Shown here: positions 5,643 through 14,621 of the stretch, piece by piece | How positions within the stretch are numbered: the first letter of the stretch is position 1 | How the letters are laid out: every line of letters begins with the position of its first letter | Source of the DNA: Neomegalonema sp. | GTDB taxonomy: Bacteria > Pseudomonadota > Alphaproteobacteria > Rhodobacterales > Rhodobacteraceae | DNA length: 64,000 nucleotides | Direction of reading: 5' to 3' | NCBI GenBank assembly: GCA_022760435.1 | Contig: JALEFY010000007.1 | Coordinates: 1-64,000, forward strand | Program-made: the position numbers and the translations under genes | Notes under the pieces: model-generated | The model's database searches: none | Told to the model about the DNA's origin: nothing | What the model saw: the letters and a program-made list of their open reading frames with translations, nothing else

Positions 5643-7715
5643 ATGCAACTCATCGAACTAACCAAAATCGCGGCCGACTATCCGGCCGCGCCCTATGCAG
5701 CCGCCGCGCTTGCCGGCGCCGTTGCAACCCTCGCCGCCGCCAGCCTGACACGGCGCCGGCGCTCGAGCGAGAAGCCGATGCTCGAGCGCTCGGCATGGTG
5801 CGTGCTCGCCGTCGCCATGGGTGCGATCAGCGCCGCGCTCAACGGCGCCGGCGGCTATGGCATGCTCTCGGAGCTGCCGAGCGGCCTCGTTATAGCCGCC
5901 TGCGCGCTGCTCGGCATGCTTGTCCCGATCGGCATGCTCGCCGCGCGCAGCCGCGCGTTTTTGCTCGCCGCGATCTGCTACAGCCTCTCGATCTACATGA
6001 ATGTCGTAGGTTGGTACGCGATGCTGCAATCGAGCGACATCGCGCTCGCGCACAGCATCGAGCAAGCCGCCAGCCTCGAGGCGAGCGCCGCATCGAGCGT
6101 TGAGGCCGAGAGCAATGCCCGCGCAGACCAAGCCGCAATGCGGCTCGCCGTCGAGACCGCCGGCACCGCGCTCACGATCGCCAGCCAGACCGCCCGCGAC
6201 GCACAAGCCGCGCTCACCGCGCACGGCAGCGAGCCGGCAATCGCCCGGCAGCTTGCCGCCATGCGCGCCGATCTGGCCACGGCCGAGGCCGCGCTCGAAT
6301 GTGAGCTCAACGGCCCGATCGGATGCACCGGCGCCGGCGGCATGCCGATCAACGAGGCCGGCGCCGGCCCAAAATCGCGCGCGCTCGCCGCCACGATCAC
6401 GGAGCTCAAAACCCGGATTGCCGAGCTCGGCCCGGATCTCGCGACCGCGACCCGCGCGCACACCGAGCGCGCCGCCGAGCTCACCGCGCACGCCGCTCGC
6501 GCCGGAGAGGCCCTCGCATCGGCGCAAGCCGCGATGCGCGAGGCGCAGGCCGCGCTCGGCACTGCCCGCAGCGACGCCACCGCCGCACGGCAAACCGCCG
6601 TCGCCGCGATCGAAGGCAAGGCCGAGCTCGCGCAGCAATGGCCCTCGCTGATCGCCACCGCCCGCGCCGAGACCAGCGCCAACACGCGCCTCGGCCGTGC
6701 GCTCGGCATCACCATCGCCGATGTGATCATGATGCTCTCGATCCTGCTCGCCCTCGCGCCGGATCTGTGCTCGGCGCATTACGGCTACAGCCGCGCCGCC
6801 GCCACCGCCCGCAAATGGCGCGGCATCGCCGGCGAGGCATCGCTTGCGCTGCGTTGGATCTGGCACGGCGACAGCGCGCCCGCGCAGCCGAAGCCGGAAA
6901 TCACGCAGATCGAGGCGCACACCCCGAGCACCCCGATCGCACAAGCCCCGGCCACGCCAGCCGCACCGGCCGAGCCGGCCGCATCACCCGACGCCGCCCA
7001 GCCCGCGCCCGCACCATCCGACCCGAGCGCCGAGCTTGAGCTCGAAGCAACGAAAGCGAAGACGAAGGCGCTCGAGGATCAGATCGCCGCATTGACGGCT
7101 CAGCTCGCCGCGCGCACCGCGCCGGCCGCGCTCACCCTCGACGACGCGCTCGACGCCGGCGAGAACTGGATCGATGCCGCGCCCGCCGCCGCCTCGGACG
7201 GATGGAATATCGAGCGCGACATTATCAACGAGAAAGGCGCGCGCCCGAGCGGCGCTCGGCCGATCACGCCGACCGAGATACAGGACGGCCGCTTGATCAC
7301 CGCGCGCGACCACCGCAACTCGCTCGAGCGCGTGCTCATGGCCGGCGCACATCCCCGGCAATGGGCGATCCCGAGGCAAAACAAGCTCACCGGCCACGGA
7401 TTGAGCGCGCAGGATGCGAACCGGATCGCATGGGACGAGCACCGATCGATCCGGCAATTCGTCGCCCGCGCCGAGGCCGCACTCAGCGCCGAAGGCGAGA
7501 CGCCAGAGGACGCCGCCGCCGCAGCTTGGAAGGCATGGCGCCATCACGCGGAGGCGATCGACGCCGAGATCGAGGCCCGCGTATCGACCGGCACCCCCTA
7601 TCTTCGCGCCCTCGCCGACAGCTGGAGCGAATGGCGGCAGGAACACGAGAGCGAGAACGCGATCGCAACAGACCCGGCCGAAATCGGCGAAATCAAGAAG
7701 GATACCGCAGCGTGA
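5643..7715 (+). CDS. Large membrane/coiled-coil protein of the ParA unit
   Basis: A 690-aa protein. The N-terminus has about four hydrophobic segments (residues about 15-35, 50-70, 78-100 and 103-125). A long Ala/Glu-rich helical region, about residues 130-350 and probably a coiled coil, follows, then another hydrophobic segment near 360-380 (IADVIMMLSILLALAPDL). A Pro/Ala-rich linker (about 415-465), a short coiled coil and a soluble C-terminal domain of about 170 residues complete it. I recognise no family. The start is ATG 5643 with AAGGAG eight bases upstream. Its GTGA overlap with the ParA gene suggests the two act together, perhaps placing the ATPase at the membrane; this is inference. 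Confidence 0.75.
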   Translation: MQLIELTKIAADYPAAPYAAAALAGAVATLAAASLTRRRRSSEKPMLERSAWCVLAVAMGAISAALNGAGGYGMLSELPSGLVIAACALLGMLVPIGMLAARSRAFLLAAICYSLSIYMNVVGWYAMLQSSDIALAHSIEQAASLEASAASSVEAESNARADQAAMRLAVETAGTALTIASQTARDAQAALTAHGSEPAIARQLAAMRADLATAEAALECELNGPIGCTGAGGMPINEAGAGPKSRALAATITELKTRIAELGPDLATATRAHTERAAELTAHAARAGEALASAQAAMREAQAALGTARSDATAARQTAVAAIEGKAELAQQWPSLIATARAETSANTRLGRALGITIADVIMMLSILLALAPDLCSAHYGYSRAAATARKWRGIAGEASLALRWIWHGDSAPAQPKPEITQIEAHTPSTPIAQAPATPAAPAEPAASPDAAQPAPAPSDPSAELELEATKAKTKALEDQIAALTAQLAARTAPAALTLDDALDAGENWIDAAPAAASDGWNIERDIINEKGARPSGARPITPTEIQDGRLITARDHRNSLERVLMAGAHPRQWAIPRQNKLTGHGLSAQDANRIAWDEHRSIRQFVARAEAALSAEGETPEDAAAAAWKAWRHHAEAIDAEIEARVSTGTPYLRALADSWSEWRQEHESENAIATDPAEIGEIKKDTAA

Positions 7716-8539
7716 CACAACTTTTCAGCGCCCCCGCCCATTTTATCACGATCGGCAACAAAAAAGGCGGCTCGAGCAAAACGACAACGGCGATCACGAT
7801 CGCCGTTGCACTTGAGCGGATCGGCAAGCGCGCTGTTATCATCGATCTCGACCCAGGCCAGAACAGCGCGCAGCGCTATCTCGCCAATCGATCGGCTGAG
7901 CTGCCATCGCCCGCCGTCGAGATCATCCGCGCCCAAGAGACCGACGACCGGCGCACACATCGCGCCGGACTTTATCTCGCCGTCATCAAGGCCACGAATG
8001 AAATCATGGAAAGGCACGAGCCGGACTTCGTGATCTTCGATTGCCCCGGCGACTACAGCCATCAAGCGGACCTCGCGCACAGCGCCGCCGACACGCTGAT
8101 CACATCAATTAACGCGAGCATGATCGAATTCCCGCTGCTCGCCGAGCAGGACGAGCGCGGCACCTACACGCGGCCCGGATCCTATGCACGCCGCGTCGCC
8201 GAGTGTCGCCACGCGCGCGCCGACATGGCGCTCGCCGAGCCGCAGCGCTGGCACGTGATCGTCAATCAGTATGACCCCCGCGCGCGGCTCGAGCTGCCAC
8301 CATCGCGCACCGCGCCGGCGTTCTGGCAGCGGCTCGCGCTGATCACCGAGCGGCTCGGCTGCGAGCTGCATGCCGGCCTCTCACTGCGCGCCGCCGCGCG
8401 CGATCTCTTCCTCTCCGGCCTCACCGTGCTCGATCTCGAGCCGACAACTCCGAGCATCGAGGCCGCCCAGCTCGAGGCGCGCACGATGCTCGCCGCCCTC
8501 AAACTCCCCGGCATCACCCAGACCAGAAAGGCCGCATAA
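7712..8539 (+). CDS. ParA/MinD-type ATPase
   Basis: A 275-aa P-loop ATPase starting at GTG 7712, which overlaps the upstream stop by GTGA. The deviant Walker A motif is residues 17-25, KKGGSSKTT, with Ser where most ParA proteins have Gly before the catalytic Lys. DLDPGQNSA (45-53) is the Walker A' region and FVIFDCPGDYSHQADLAHSAADTLITSIN the Walker B/switch region. There is no N-terminal HTH, so it belongs to the short MipZ/MinD/small-ParA type. No parB is visible nearby. In an element it may serve partition, positioning or transfer; the upstream membrane protein is its likely partner. Confidence 0.85.
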   Translation: MTQLFSAPAHFITIGNKKGGSSKTTTAITIAVALERIGKRAVIIDLDPGQNSAQRYLANRSAELPSPAVEIIRAQETDDRRTHRAGLYLAVIKATNEIMERHEPDFVIFDCPGDYSHQADLAHSAADTLITSINASMIEFPLLAEQDERGTYTRPGSYARRVAECRHARADMALAEPQRWHVIVNQYDPRARLELPPSRTAPAFWQRLALITERLGCELHAGLSLRAAARDLFLSGLTVLDLEPTTPSIEAAQLEARTMLAALKLPGITQTRKAA

Positions 8540-8775
8540 TGAAACGCCAAGCGCCAACCGTTCCCGACATGCTCGAGCATACCCGCGAGCTTACCGATAT
8601 CATTGCCGACCGCGATGCGCTGATCGCCGAACACAAAGCAAACGCGCGCAACCTCGAAATGCGACTCGGCACAGCACTCGCACAACTACAATTCGCACTC
8701 CGCGACCTCGAGCACGAGCGCCAGCGCGTCGCCTTACTGCGCGACCGTGTGGCCGTTTTGGAGCGTGAACAATGA
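8539..8775 (+). CDS. Small coiled-coil protein
   Basis: A 78-aa protein starting at ATG 8539, overlapping the ParA stop codon. Nearly all of it is predicted helical with heptad-like spacing of Leu/Ile (MLEHTRELTDIIADRDALI and onwards), ending LLRDRVAVLEREQ. Its 3' end overlaps the next start by four bases. A coiled-coil accessory subunit is plausible; no family recognised. Confidence 0.6.
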   Translation: MKRQAPTVPDMLEHTRELTDIIADRDALIAEHKANARNLEMRLGTALAQLQFALRDLEHERQRVALLRDRVAVLEREQ

Positions 8776-9014
8776 ACGAGACCCTACCCGGCGCGCTCGC
8801 GCGCGAAATCGCCAATCTCTCCGCCAAAATCGAGCGATACAAGCACGCCTCGCGCGCCGCCGGCGACACCGGCGCAGACGAGCGCGGCATGCAAATCTCG
8901 ATCTCGATCATGCAGGCCGAGCTTGATGCCGCAATCGCGGCCGCAGGCAACCCGGACCCCATCGCACAAATCAGCGCCTTACAATCTCTCAGGGAATACA
9001 GCCTTGACGACTAA
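8772..9014 (+). CDS. Small helical protein
   Basis: An 80-aa protein from ATG 8772, overlapping the previous stop (ATGA). It begins MNETLPGALAREIANLSAKIERYKHASRAAG and is predicted to be a helical hairpin. It overlaps the start proposed for the next gene by about ten bases. The function is unknown; support comes from the chain of overlapping genes. Confidence 0.55.
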   Translation: MNETLPGALAREIANLSAKIERYKHASRAAGDTGADERGMQISISIMQAELDAAIAAAGNPDPIAQISALQSLREYSLDD

Positions 9015-9225
9015 ACAGCCGAACCCGCCCTCGCTCGAGGATCTGCGCGCCTGCGCATGGCGCGAGCTCGCGATGCGCCGGAAATTCTATCCCAAATGGA
9101 TCTCGGCCGGGAAGATCAGCGCCGCCGATGCCGATCGCGAGATCGCCCTCATGCGCGCCATTTACGAGCATCTCGGCGGCACCGATCGAGATCGCGACGC
9201 CGCCGCCAGAGATCTTTTCGGATGA
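9004..9225 (+). CDS. Small prophage-type protein
   Basis: A protein of 73 aa if it starts at TTG 9004, within the end of the previous gene. The core (REMLAMRRKFYPKW-like: ELAMRRKFYPKWISAGKISAADADREIALMRAIYEHL) resembles small proteins common in alphaproteobacterial prophages with a pattern RRxxYPKxxxxGKxxxxxAxxEIxxMxAI. No biochemical role is known to me. An ATG further upstream (8923) is possible but would overlap the previous gene by 90 bases. Confidence 0.6.
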   Translation: MTTKQPNPPSLEDLRACAWRELAMRRKFYPKWISAGKISAADADREIALMRAIYEHLGGTDRDRDAAARDLFG

Positions 9226-9407
9226 GCGCGCAGATCACGCCCGACGAGCGCATCGCGGCAGCGCTGCGCAAACTGGCCCAGATCATCGCCGTCGCTGGCC
9301 CGGATCCGCGCCTTCTGACGCATTTTGTCAGGCTCGAGCAGTATCGAGCCGACCAGCAAGCCGCGCGCGCCGCCTATGAGCGCGCGGCCCAACTCGCCGC
9401 CGAGTGA
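9222..9407 (+). CDS. Small hypothetical protein, last gene of the ParA unit
   Basis: A 61-aa protein from ATG 9222, overlapping the previous stop by four bases (ATGA). It starts MSAQITPDERIAAALRKLAQII and is helical throughout. Its stop at 9405-9407 abuts the integrase stop on the other strand, so the unit and the integrase converge with no spacer or visible terminator. The family is unknown. Confidence 0.55.
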   Translation: MSAQITPDERIAAALRKLAQIIAVAGPDPRLLTHFVRLEQYRADQQAARAAYERAAQLAAE

Positions 9408-10721
9408 TCACACCTCCGGCGGCGGTTGAAAAGCGATCGCCGCGAGCTGCGCGCACACATCCTCGAGCCGCGCCCCGACGCCGTACGCTTGGTCATCGAT
9501 GTCGTGCCCCATCAAATCCTTGCGCACGCGATAATCCATCCCCGCCGCGATCAACCGATCCTCGAAGGCGTGCCGCAGCGAGTAGAGCCGATGCCGCGCG
9601 CTCGGAAAAAGCCGATGATCGCGCATGAACTTGTTCACGGCCGAGGAAAGCCGTTGATTGCCGTCATGATAGCGCGGGAAGCCGGCCGGCTGCGCCCGCA
9701 TCGCCATCAGCGACACGCCGACCAGCGGCACGCGCCGATCTGAATGCGCCGTCTTGAGATCTCGGAAATCTGTTGCCGTGATCCGCAGATGCGGCACAGC
9801 ATCATCGATGCGGATATTTTCGGGCAGGATGTTACACAGCTCGGACGGCCGCAAGCCCGTCTCGACCATGGCGAACACAATCCTCCGCGCCTCGTCATTG
9901 AGCCCCGCCAGCGCGCCCGGCGCCAGGATGCGCCCTTGTATCCATTCAGGATCAAACGGCAGCACCTTACGCCCCTCGCCGCGCGCCGCTGCCGCCTTCA
10001 CTTTGAAAGATAGCTTTTCCATTGGCGGCATCGACAACGCCCGCAGATCGCAAACCGTGCGCAGCACGACGCGCAATTGCCCGATATCCTTGTTCGCCGT
10101 CTCCGCGCTGATCTCCCCGGCATCGACGCGCCGGCGCAGCGCTTCGCGATACTCGAGCACATGCTCTCGCGTGATCGCCTCGAGCTCGAGATCGCCGATC
10201 GCATCGATCATCGCCCGAACCGCTCGATGCCGGCCGTTCTCGATGATCCGCTTTTGACTCGCCGTCTTTTTCGCCCGCTCGTGCATCGTCTGCGTGAGAT
10301 AATCCTCGAGCGCGGCCGAGAGCGTGATCTTCGGCCGCCTCGCCAGGCCGAGCAGCGCCTCGCGCTCAGTGACCGCCGACGCCGCGCCGATCGCCTCGAT
10401 CCGCTCGATCAGCTCGATCGGATCCGTGATCTCGGATCCGTCGCGATATCTGAAACCCTTCGCATGCGCCATCGAGACCGCCGCATCCCAGCGCTCGAGC
10501 TGATCGTGCGACATGCCGGCCGCCTGCGCAGCCCATAGCGCCTCGAAATAGCGATCGAGCTCGAGCACACGCTTGCGCGCGATATCGAGATCGCGCGTCT
10601 CGAGCGATCGCCGCACGCGCTGGCAACCGGCGCTCGCCTGATACCGCGCCGGCACGCGCCGCCAATAATAGTACACGCCCCCGCGCTGCGTCAGATGCCG
10701 CACGACCGTTTCCGCCCTCAT
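9408..10721 (-). CDS. Tyrosine recombinase/integrase (DUF6538 type)
   Basis: A 437-aa protein. The N-terminal 60 residues (LTQRGGVYYYWRRVPARY, then RRSLETRDLDIARKRVLELD) are the DUF6538-type arm domain typical of alphaproteobacterial integrases. A SAM-like core-binding domain lies near residues 125-220. The catalytic domain shows TGLRPSELCNI (first Arg), YSLRHAFEDRL (second Arg, with Tyr where many integrases have His), LMGH and the final nucleophile region around QAYGVG. The start was set at ATG 10721 (MRAETVVRHL); a longer frame to 10790 looks non-coding. It begins 98 bp from the tRNA-Ser 3' end, so it most likely catalysed insertion there. Confidence 0.9.
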   Translation of the reverse strand: MRAETVVRHLTQRGGVYYYWRRVPARYQASAGCQRVRRSLETRDLDIARKRVLELDRYFEALWAAQAAGMSHDQLERWDAAVSMAHAKGFRYRDGSEITDPIELIERIEAIGAASAVTEREALLGLARRPKITLSAALEDYLTQTMHERAKKTASQKRIIENGRHRAVRAMIDAIGDLELEAITREHVLEYREALRRRVDAGEISAETANKDIGQLRVVLRTVCDLRALSMPPMEKLSFKVKAAAARGEGRKVLPFDPEWIQGRILAPGALAGLNDEARRIVFAMVETGLRPSELCNILPENIRIDDAVPHLRITATDFRDLKTAHSDRRVPLVGVSLMAMRAQPAGFPRYHDGNQRLSSAVNKFMRDHRLFPSARHRLYSLRHAFEDRLIAAGMDYRVRKDLMGHDIDDQAYGVGARLEDVCAQLAAIAFQPPPEV

Positions 10722-10818
10722 GTTCCCCGCCTTGTTCCCCAACAATCCGCACGCAAAAACAAGGTTTTCGTATTTTTGCAGGATTATCAAGGCGTTAATA
10801 AAGGCGATTGTCTCAAAA

Positions 10819-10906
10819 TGGCGGACGGGGTGGGATTCGAACCCACGGAAGCTCTCACTTCAACGGTTTTCAAGACCGCCGCAATCGACCACTCTGCCAC
10901 CCGTCC
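10819..10906 (-). tRNA. tRNA-Ser (anticodon TGA), element attachment site
   Basis: On the minus strand the sequence folds as a long-variable-arm tRNA: acceptor GGACGGG/CCCGTCC, the D-arm TGGCAGAGTGG, anticodon loop CTTGAAA within GGTCTTGAAAACC (anticodon TGA), a serine-type variable arm and T-loop GGTTCGAATCC. The discriminator is G and CCA is encoded. The integrase lies directly downstream of its 3' end, as for tRNA-targeting elements. Confidence 0.95.
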
Positions 10907-11079
10907 GTCTGCCCCGATCGTGCGGGGCTGCTGCCCCGGCCAGCGGCTTGTCGCATCCGCCGTCGGAGAGCGTCGGATAACAGAAATTGCGCCTTGATGA
11001 CCAGAGGTTTTGTCGTCCCCGCTCCTATGCTTGCCCATCACACCAAGCGATTGGCACCAAACTGCTTCCCCCAAGCCGA

Positions 11080-12639
11080 TCACCCCAGGAATTGGCGCAG
11101 GGCCGGATTGTCGCTCTCCTCGGTATACCAGAAGCCAAGCCGGCGCAGATCCGCCAGCAAGGCCGCCTGCTGCCCCGGCGCGATGCCAAAGCCCGCCAGC
11201 ACCCTGCCATAGGCCGCCGCCCGGTTGCGGTAGTGAAACAGGGTGATGTCCCATTTCGTGCCCAGGGTCTGCAAGAAATCGAGCAGCGCACCAGGACGCT
11301 CCGGGAACTCAAAGCGGAACAGCCGCTCGGCGCCGAGCCCGGCATTGCCGCCCACCATGTGGCGCACATGCAGCCGAGCCACCTCATTCTCCGTATAGTC
11401 CTCGACCCCATAGCCCGCCGCGCTCAACTCTGCGCGCAAGGCGCTGCGCTCGGCACTGCCGCCGGTGAGCTGAATGCCGACAAAGATCTGCGCCTGCGCG
11501 TCATCGCGATGTCGATAATTGAACTCGGTGATCGCCCGCTTGCCAAGCGCACCGCAAAAACGCAGGAAGCTGCCCTTCTCCTCCGGGATGGTCACGCCGA
11601 ACAGAGCCTCGGCGCTCTGACCGATCTCCGCGCGCTCGGTGATATGGCCGAGCCGGTCGAAATTCATGTTCGCCCCCGAGACCACCGCAATGAGATCGCG
11701 GTCACGCGCGCCGGTCTGCTCGATCCAGATCTTCATGCCCGCCAGCGCCAGAGCGCCGGCAGGTTCGACCACAGTCCGGGTCTCCTCAAAGACATCGCGG
11801 ATCGCAGCACAGGTACGATCGACGCTGACGGTCACCACCGCATCGACCCGGCTCTTGAGCACATCAAAGGTGACATCGCCGATCTGACGCACGGCGCACC
11901 CATCGACGAACAGGCCGACTTGCGCCAAGGGAACCGGATGCCCGACCTCGAGCGCTGCCTTCAGGCAGGCAGCATCTTCGGGCTCGACCGCAATGACCTG
12001 GATGGCGGGGTCCAGTGCCTTGATATATGCCGCCATGCCCGCGCACAGACCTCCGCCCCCCACGGGGATGAAGACTGCATCGATCTTCCCGCGATGCTGT
12101 GCCAGCATCTCCAGAGCGACGGTGCCCTGGCCCGCGATGGTCGCCGGATCATCAAAGGGATGGACCATCACCCGCCCCTCTTCGCGCGCAATCTGCTCCC
12201 CGCGCGCCACCGCATCGGAATATCCATCGCCAGACAGCTCGATCCGCGCTCCGAGCGCCTGGACCGCTGAGATCTTGATCGCCGGGGTCGTCACCGGCAT
12301 CACGATCACGGCGTCAATGCCAAGCTGCCGCGCGCCCAGGGCGACCCCTTGGGCATGATTGCCGGCAGAGACAGCGATAACACCGCGCTCACGCTCTTGC
12401 GCGCTGAGCGAGGCAAGCTTCACATAGGCACCGCGGATCTTGAAACTGAAGATCGGTTGCAGATCCTCGCGCTTGAGCCAAACAGCATTGCCGAGCCGCG
12501 ACGAGAGCCTGGGAGCGGGGTCGAGCGGGGAGCGCTGAGCCACATCATAGACCGGCGCGCGCAAGATCTCCTTGAGCCAGGCTTCATCCGATCCGGGCCA
12601 GCCTGGTTGCCTCTCATCATCTGCGATGGGCTTGGTCAT
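11080..12639 (-). CDS. ilvA: Threonine ammonia-lyase, biosynthetic
   Basis: A 519-aa PLP enzyme converting threonine to 2-oxobutanoate, the first step of isoleucine synthesis. SFKIRGAY gives the PLP-binding Lys67, SAGNHAQGVA the substrate/phosphate loop near residue 95, and GGGGL near 195 the second phosphate-binding loop. Two ACT-like regulatory domains follow at about residues 345-515 (GSFLRFCGAL; FRFEFPERPGALLDFL), so isoleucine feedback control is expected; the catabolic form lacks them. The start was placed at ATG 12639 (MTKPIADD) since the 28 residues before it look non-coding. It is monocistronic between two tRNA genes on the same strand. Confidence 0.93.
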   Translation of the reverse strand: MTKPIADDERQPGWPGSDEAWLKEILRAPVYDVAQRSPLDPAPRLSSRLGNAVWLKREDLQPIFSFKIRGAYVKLASLSAQERERGVIAVSAGNHAQGVALGARQLGIDAVIVMPVTTPAIKISAVQALGARIELSGDGYSDAVARGEQIAREEGRVMVHPFDDPATIAGQGTVALEMLAQHRGKIDAVFIPVGGGGLCAGMAAYIKALDPAIQVIAVEPEDAACLKAALEVGHPVPLAQVGLFVDGCAVRQIGDVTFDVLKSRVDAVVTVSVDRTCAAIRDVFEETRTVVEPAGALALAGMKIWIEQTGARDRDLIAVVSGANMNFDRLGHITERAEIGQSAEALFGVTIPEEKGSFLRFCGALGKRAITEFNYRHRDDAQAQIFVGIQLTGGSAERSALRAELSAAGYGVEDYTENEVARLHVRHMVGGNAGLGAERLFRFEFPERPGALLDFLQTLGTKWDITLFHYRNRAAAYGRVLAGFGIAPGQQAALLADLRRLGFWYTEESDNPALRQFLG

Positions 12640-12775
12640 TTCGTGCTCCCTGATGCCCCCCCCCGATGGGTATCGGCGCCAATCCCCGCCTTGATAGCGG
12701 CAACCACAGGCAAACCGAAGCACTCTCGAACAATGAGCACAGAGCGAACGATCAGCAGATAAAGAGAGGGAAAAG

Positions 12776-12851
12776 TGGTGCCCAGAGGCGGATTCGAACC
12801 ACCGACACGCGGATTTTCAATCCGCTGCTCTACCAACTGAGCTATCTGGGC
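12776..12851 (-). tRNA. tRNA-Phe (anticodon GAA)
   Basis: The minus-strand cloverleaf has acceptor GCCCAGA/TCTGGGC, D-arm GCTCAGTTGGTAGAGC, anticodon stem-loop GGATTGAAAATCC (anticodon GAA), T-arm GGTGGTTCGAATCCGCC, discriminator A and encoded CCA. It is 76 nt long. The surrounding bases are ordinary and show no second inserted element. Confidence 0.96.
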
Positions 12852-12962
12852 AAACCGCAAGCACGCTGGCCATCGCGGTAGAGCGGCTTGCTAGCATAGG
12901 GTTTGCCCGCCCGCAAGCCCCGCGCATTGATAATTCGCGCAAGGCTTCGGCTTTTTGCATCA

Positions 12963-14468
12963 TCAGCTCGGGGTGATCCCCCCCATCATCACATATTTGA
13001 TCTCGGTATACTCATCGAGCCCGTAGCGAGAGCCTTCGCGCCCGAGCCCGGATTGCTTGACCCCGCCAAAGGGCGCCACTTCGGTCGACAAGATCCCCGA
13101 ATTGACCGCGACCATCCCATATTCGAGCGCTTCGGCGACGCGCCACACCCGGCCCAGATCGCGGGCGTAGAAATAGGAAGCGAGCCCGAAGATCGTATCA
13201 TTGGCCTTGGCGATGACATCCGCCTCATCCGAGAAACGAAAGAGCGGCGCGATCGGGCCAAAACTCTCCTCACGCGCCACCAACATTTCCTGCGTCACCT
13301 CGGTCAGCACCGTGGGCTGGAAGAAGAGCGCCCCGGCATTGTGGCGCGCGCCCCCCGTCGCGACGACCGCACCGCGCGAGGTGGCATCGGCCATGTGGCG
13401 CTCGATCTTGTCGATCCCTGCCGGGCTGATCAATGGACCGATCTCGGTGCCAGGAGCAGCGCCATCACCAACCGTCATCGCCTTCACCCGCGCCGCGAAT
13501 TTCTCGGCGAAAGCGTCATAGATGGCGTCCTGCACATAGATCCGGTTTGCGCAGACACAGGTCTGGCCAGCATTGCGGAACTTGCAGATGATCGCCCCCT
13601 CTACCGCCGCATCCAGATCGGCATCATCGAACACGATGAAGGGCGCATTGCCGCCAAGCTCGAAACTTACCTTCTTGATCGTGTCGGCGCTGGCGCGCAT
13701 CAGCAGCCGCCCGACCTCGGTCGAGCCGGTAAAGGTGATCTTTCGCACCAGATCGGAGCCGGTCAGCGCCTCGCCGATCGCCTTGCTGTCGCTACCGGTG
13801 ACGATGTTGAGCACTCCCGCCGGGATGCCGGCGCGCTGGGCAAGCTCGGCCATGGCGAGCGCACTGAGCGGGGTCAACTCGGCCGGTTTGACCACCGCCG
13901 TGCAGCCCGCGGCGAGCGCTGGCGCCACCTTGCGGGTGATCATCGCGAGCGGGAAGTTCCAAGGGGTGATCGCGCCGATGACCCCGACCGCCTGCCGCAG
14001 CACCAACAGGCGCTTATCTGGTTGATGCTGCGGGATGACATCGCCGTAATCGCGCTTGGCTTCCTCGGCGAACCATTCGATGAAGCTGGCGGCATAGGCG
14101 ACCTCGCCGCGCGACTCAGCCAGCGGCTTGCCGCATTCTGCCGTGCAGATCTGCGCCAGATCCTCTTGCGCCGCCATGATCAGCTCGAACCAGCGGCGCA
14201 GGATCGCTGCTCGGTCCTTGGCGGTGCGGCTCTCCCACGGCTTCCAGGCCGCATGCGCCGCCGCGATCGCTTGATCCGTCTGAGCACCGCCCAGATCCGC
14301 CACGCTCGCTAGCACGTCGCCGGTTGCCGGATTGGTGACCTCGAACCGGGCATCCTGCGGCGCCTGCACCCAGGCACCATCAATGAAGGCATCCTGGCGC
14401 CACAGGTCCGGATCGCTGAGCTGCCCGGCAAGGGGGGAAAGCGCTTGGGTAAGGGAAGGGTCTGACAT
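12963..14468 (-). CDS. gabD: NAD(P)-dependent succinate-semialdehyde dehydrogenase family
   Basis: A 501-aa aldehyde dehydrogenase. PWNFPLAMITRKVAPALAAGCTAVVKPAE is the nucleotide-binding region, FTGSTEVGRLL and FELGGNAPFIV (catalytic Glu) follow, and FRNAGQTCVCANRIYVQ holds the catalytic Cys near residue 300. The length and motifs best fit succinate-semialdehyde dehydrogenase (GABA degradation), but glutarate-semialdehyde substrates are possible and no gabT lies nearby. The start at ATG 14468 (MSDPSLTQ) was chosen over ATG further up (14507) because AGAGAGGAA lies just before it. It stands alone. Confidence 0.85.
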   Translation of the reverse strand: MSDPSLTQALSPLAGQLSDPDLWRQDAFIDGAWVQAPQDARFEVTNPATGDVLASVADLGGAQTDQAIAAAHAAWKPWESRTAKDRAAILRRWFELIMAAQEDLAQICTAECGKPLAESRGEVAYAASFIEWFAEEAKRDYGDVIPQHQPDKRLLVLRQAVGVIGAITPWNFPLAMITRKVAPALAAGCTAVVKPAELTPLSALAMAELAQRAGIPAGVLNIVTGSDSKAIGEALTGSDLVRKITFTGSTEVGRLLMRASADTIKKVSFELGGNAPFIVFDDADLDAAVEGAIICKFRNAGQTCVCANRIYVQDAIYDAFAEKFAARVKAMTVGDGAAPGTEIGPLISPAGIDKIERHMADATSRGAVVATGGARHNAGALFFQPTVLTEVTQEMLVAREESFGPIAPLFRFSDEADVIAKANDTIFGLASYFYARDLGRVWRVAEALEYGMVAVNSGILSTEVAPFGGVKQSGLGREGSRYGLDEYTEIKYVMMGGITPS

Positions 14469-14621
14469 CGGGCGGTTCCTCTCTTGATTCTGATCGAACA
14501 GTGGCAAGGAGACAAACCGCCGGCAAGATGGAAAGGTTCACGGGGGACGGGTGGCCCGGTCGGCAGGCCACCTGATCATCCCCGGCAAAGGCCGACAGAG
14601 CCGGGGTCGGTAGAGCCCGTG

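Larger units (their letters stand above)
1..10820. mobile_element. Right part of an integrated prophage-like element at tRNA-Ser
   Basis: The stretch holds a tyrosine integrase directly beside a tRNA gene, a divergent repressor pair, a DUF2303 protein, a stand-alone DnaA domain IV protein, HTH proteins and a ParA ATPase, packed in two divergent units with 4-base overlaps. This is the layout of a temperate phage early region or a related integrative element. The junction is placed at the tRNA-Ser 3' end because the integrase starts about 100 bp from it and reads away from it. The left end and the second att copy are outside the window, so size and type are unknown. No structural phage gene is seen. 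Confidence 0.8.
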
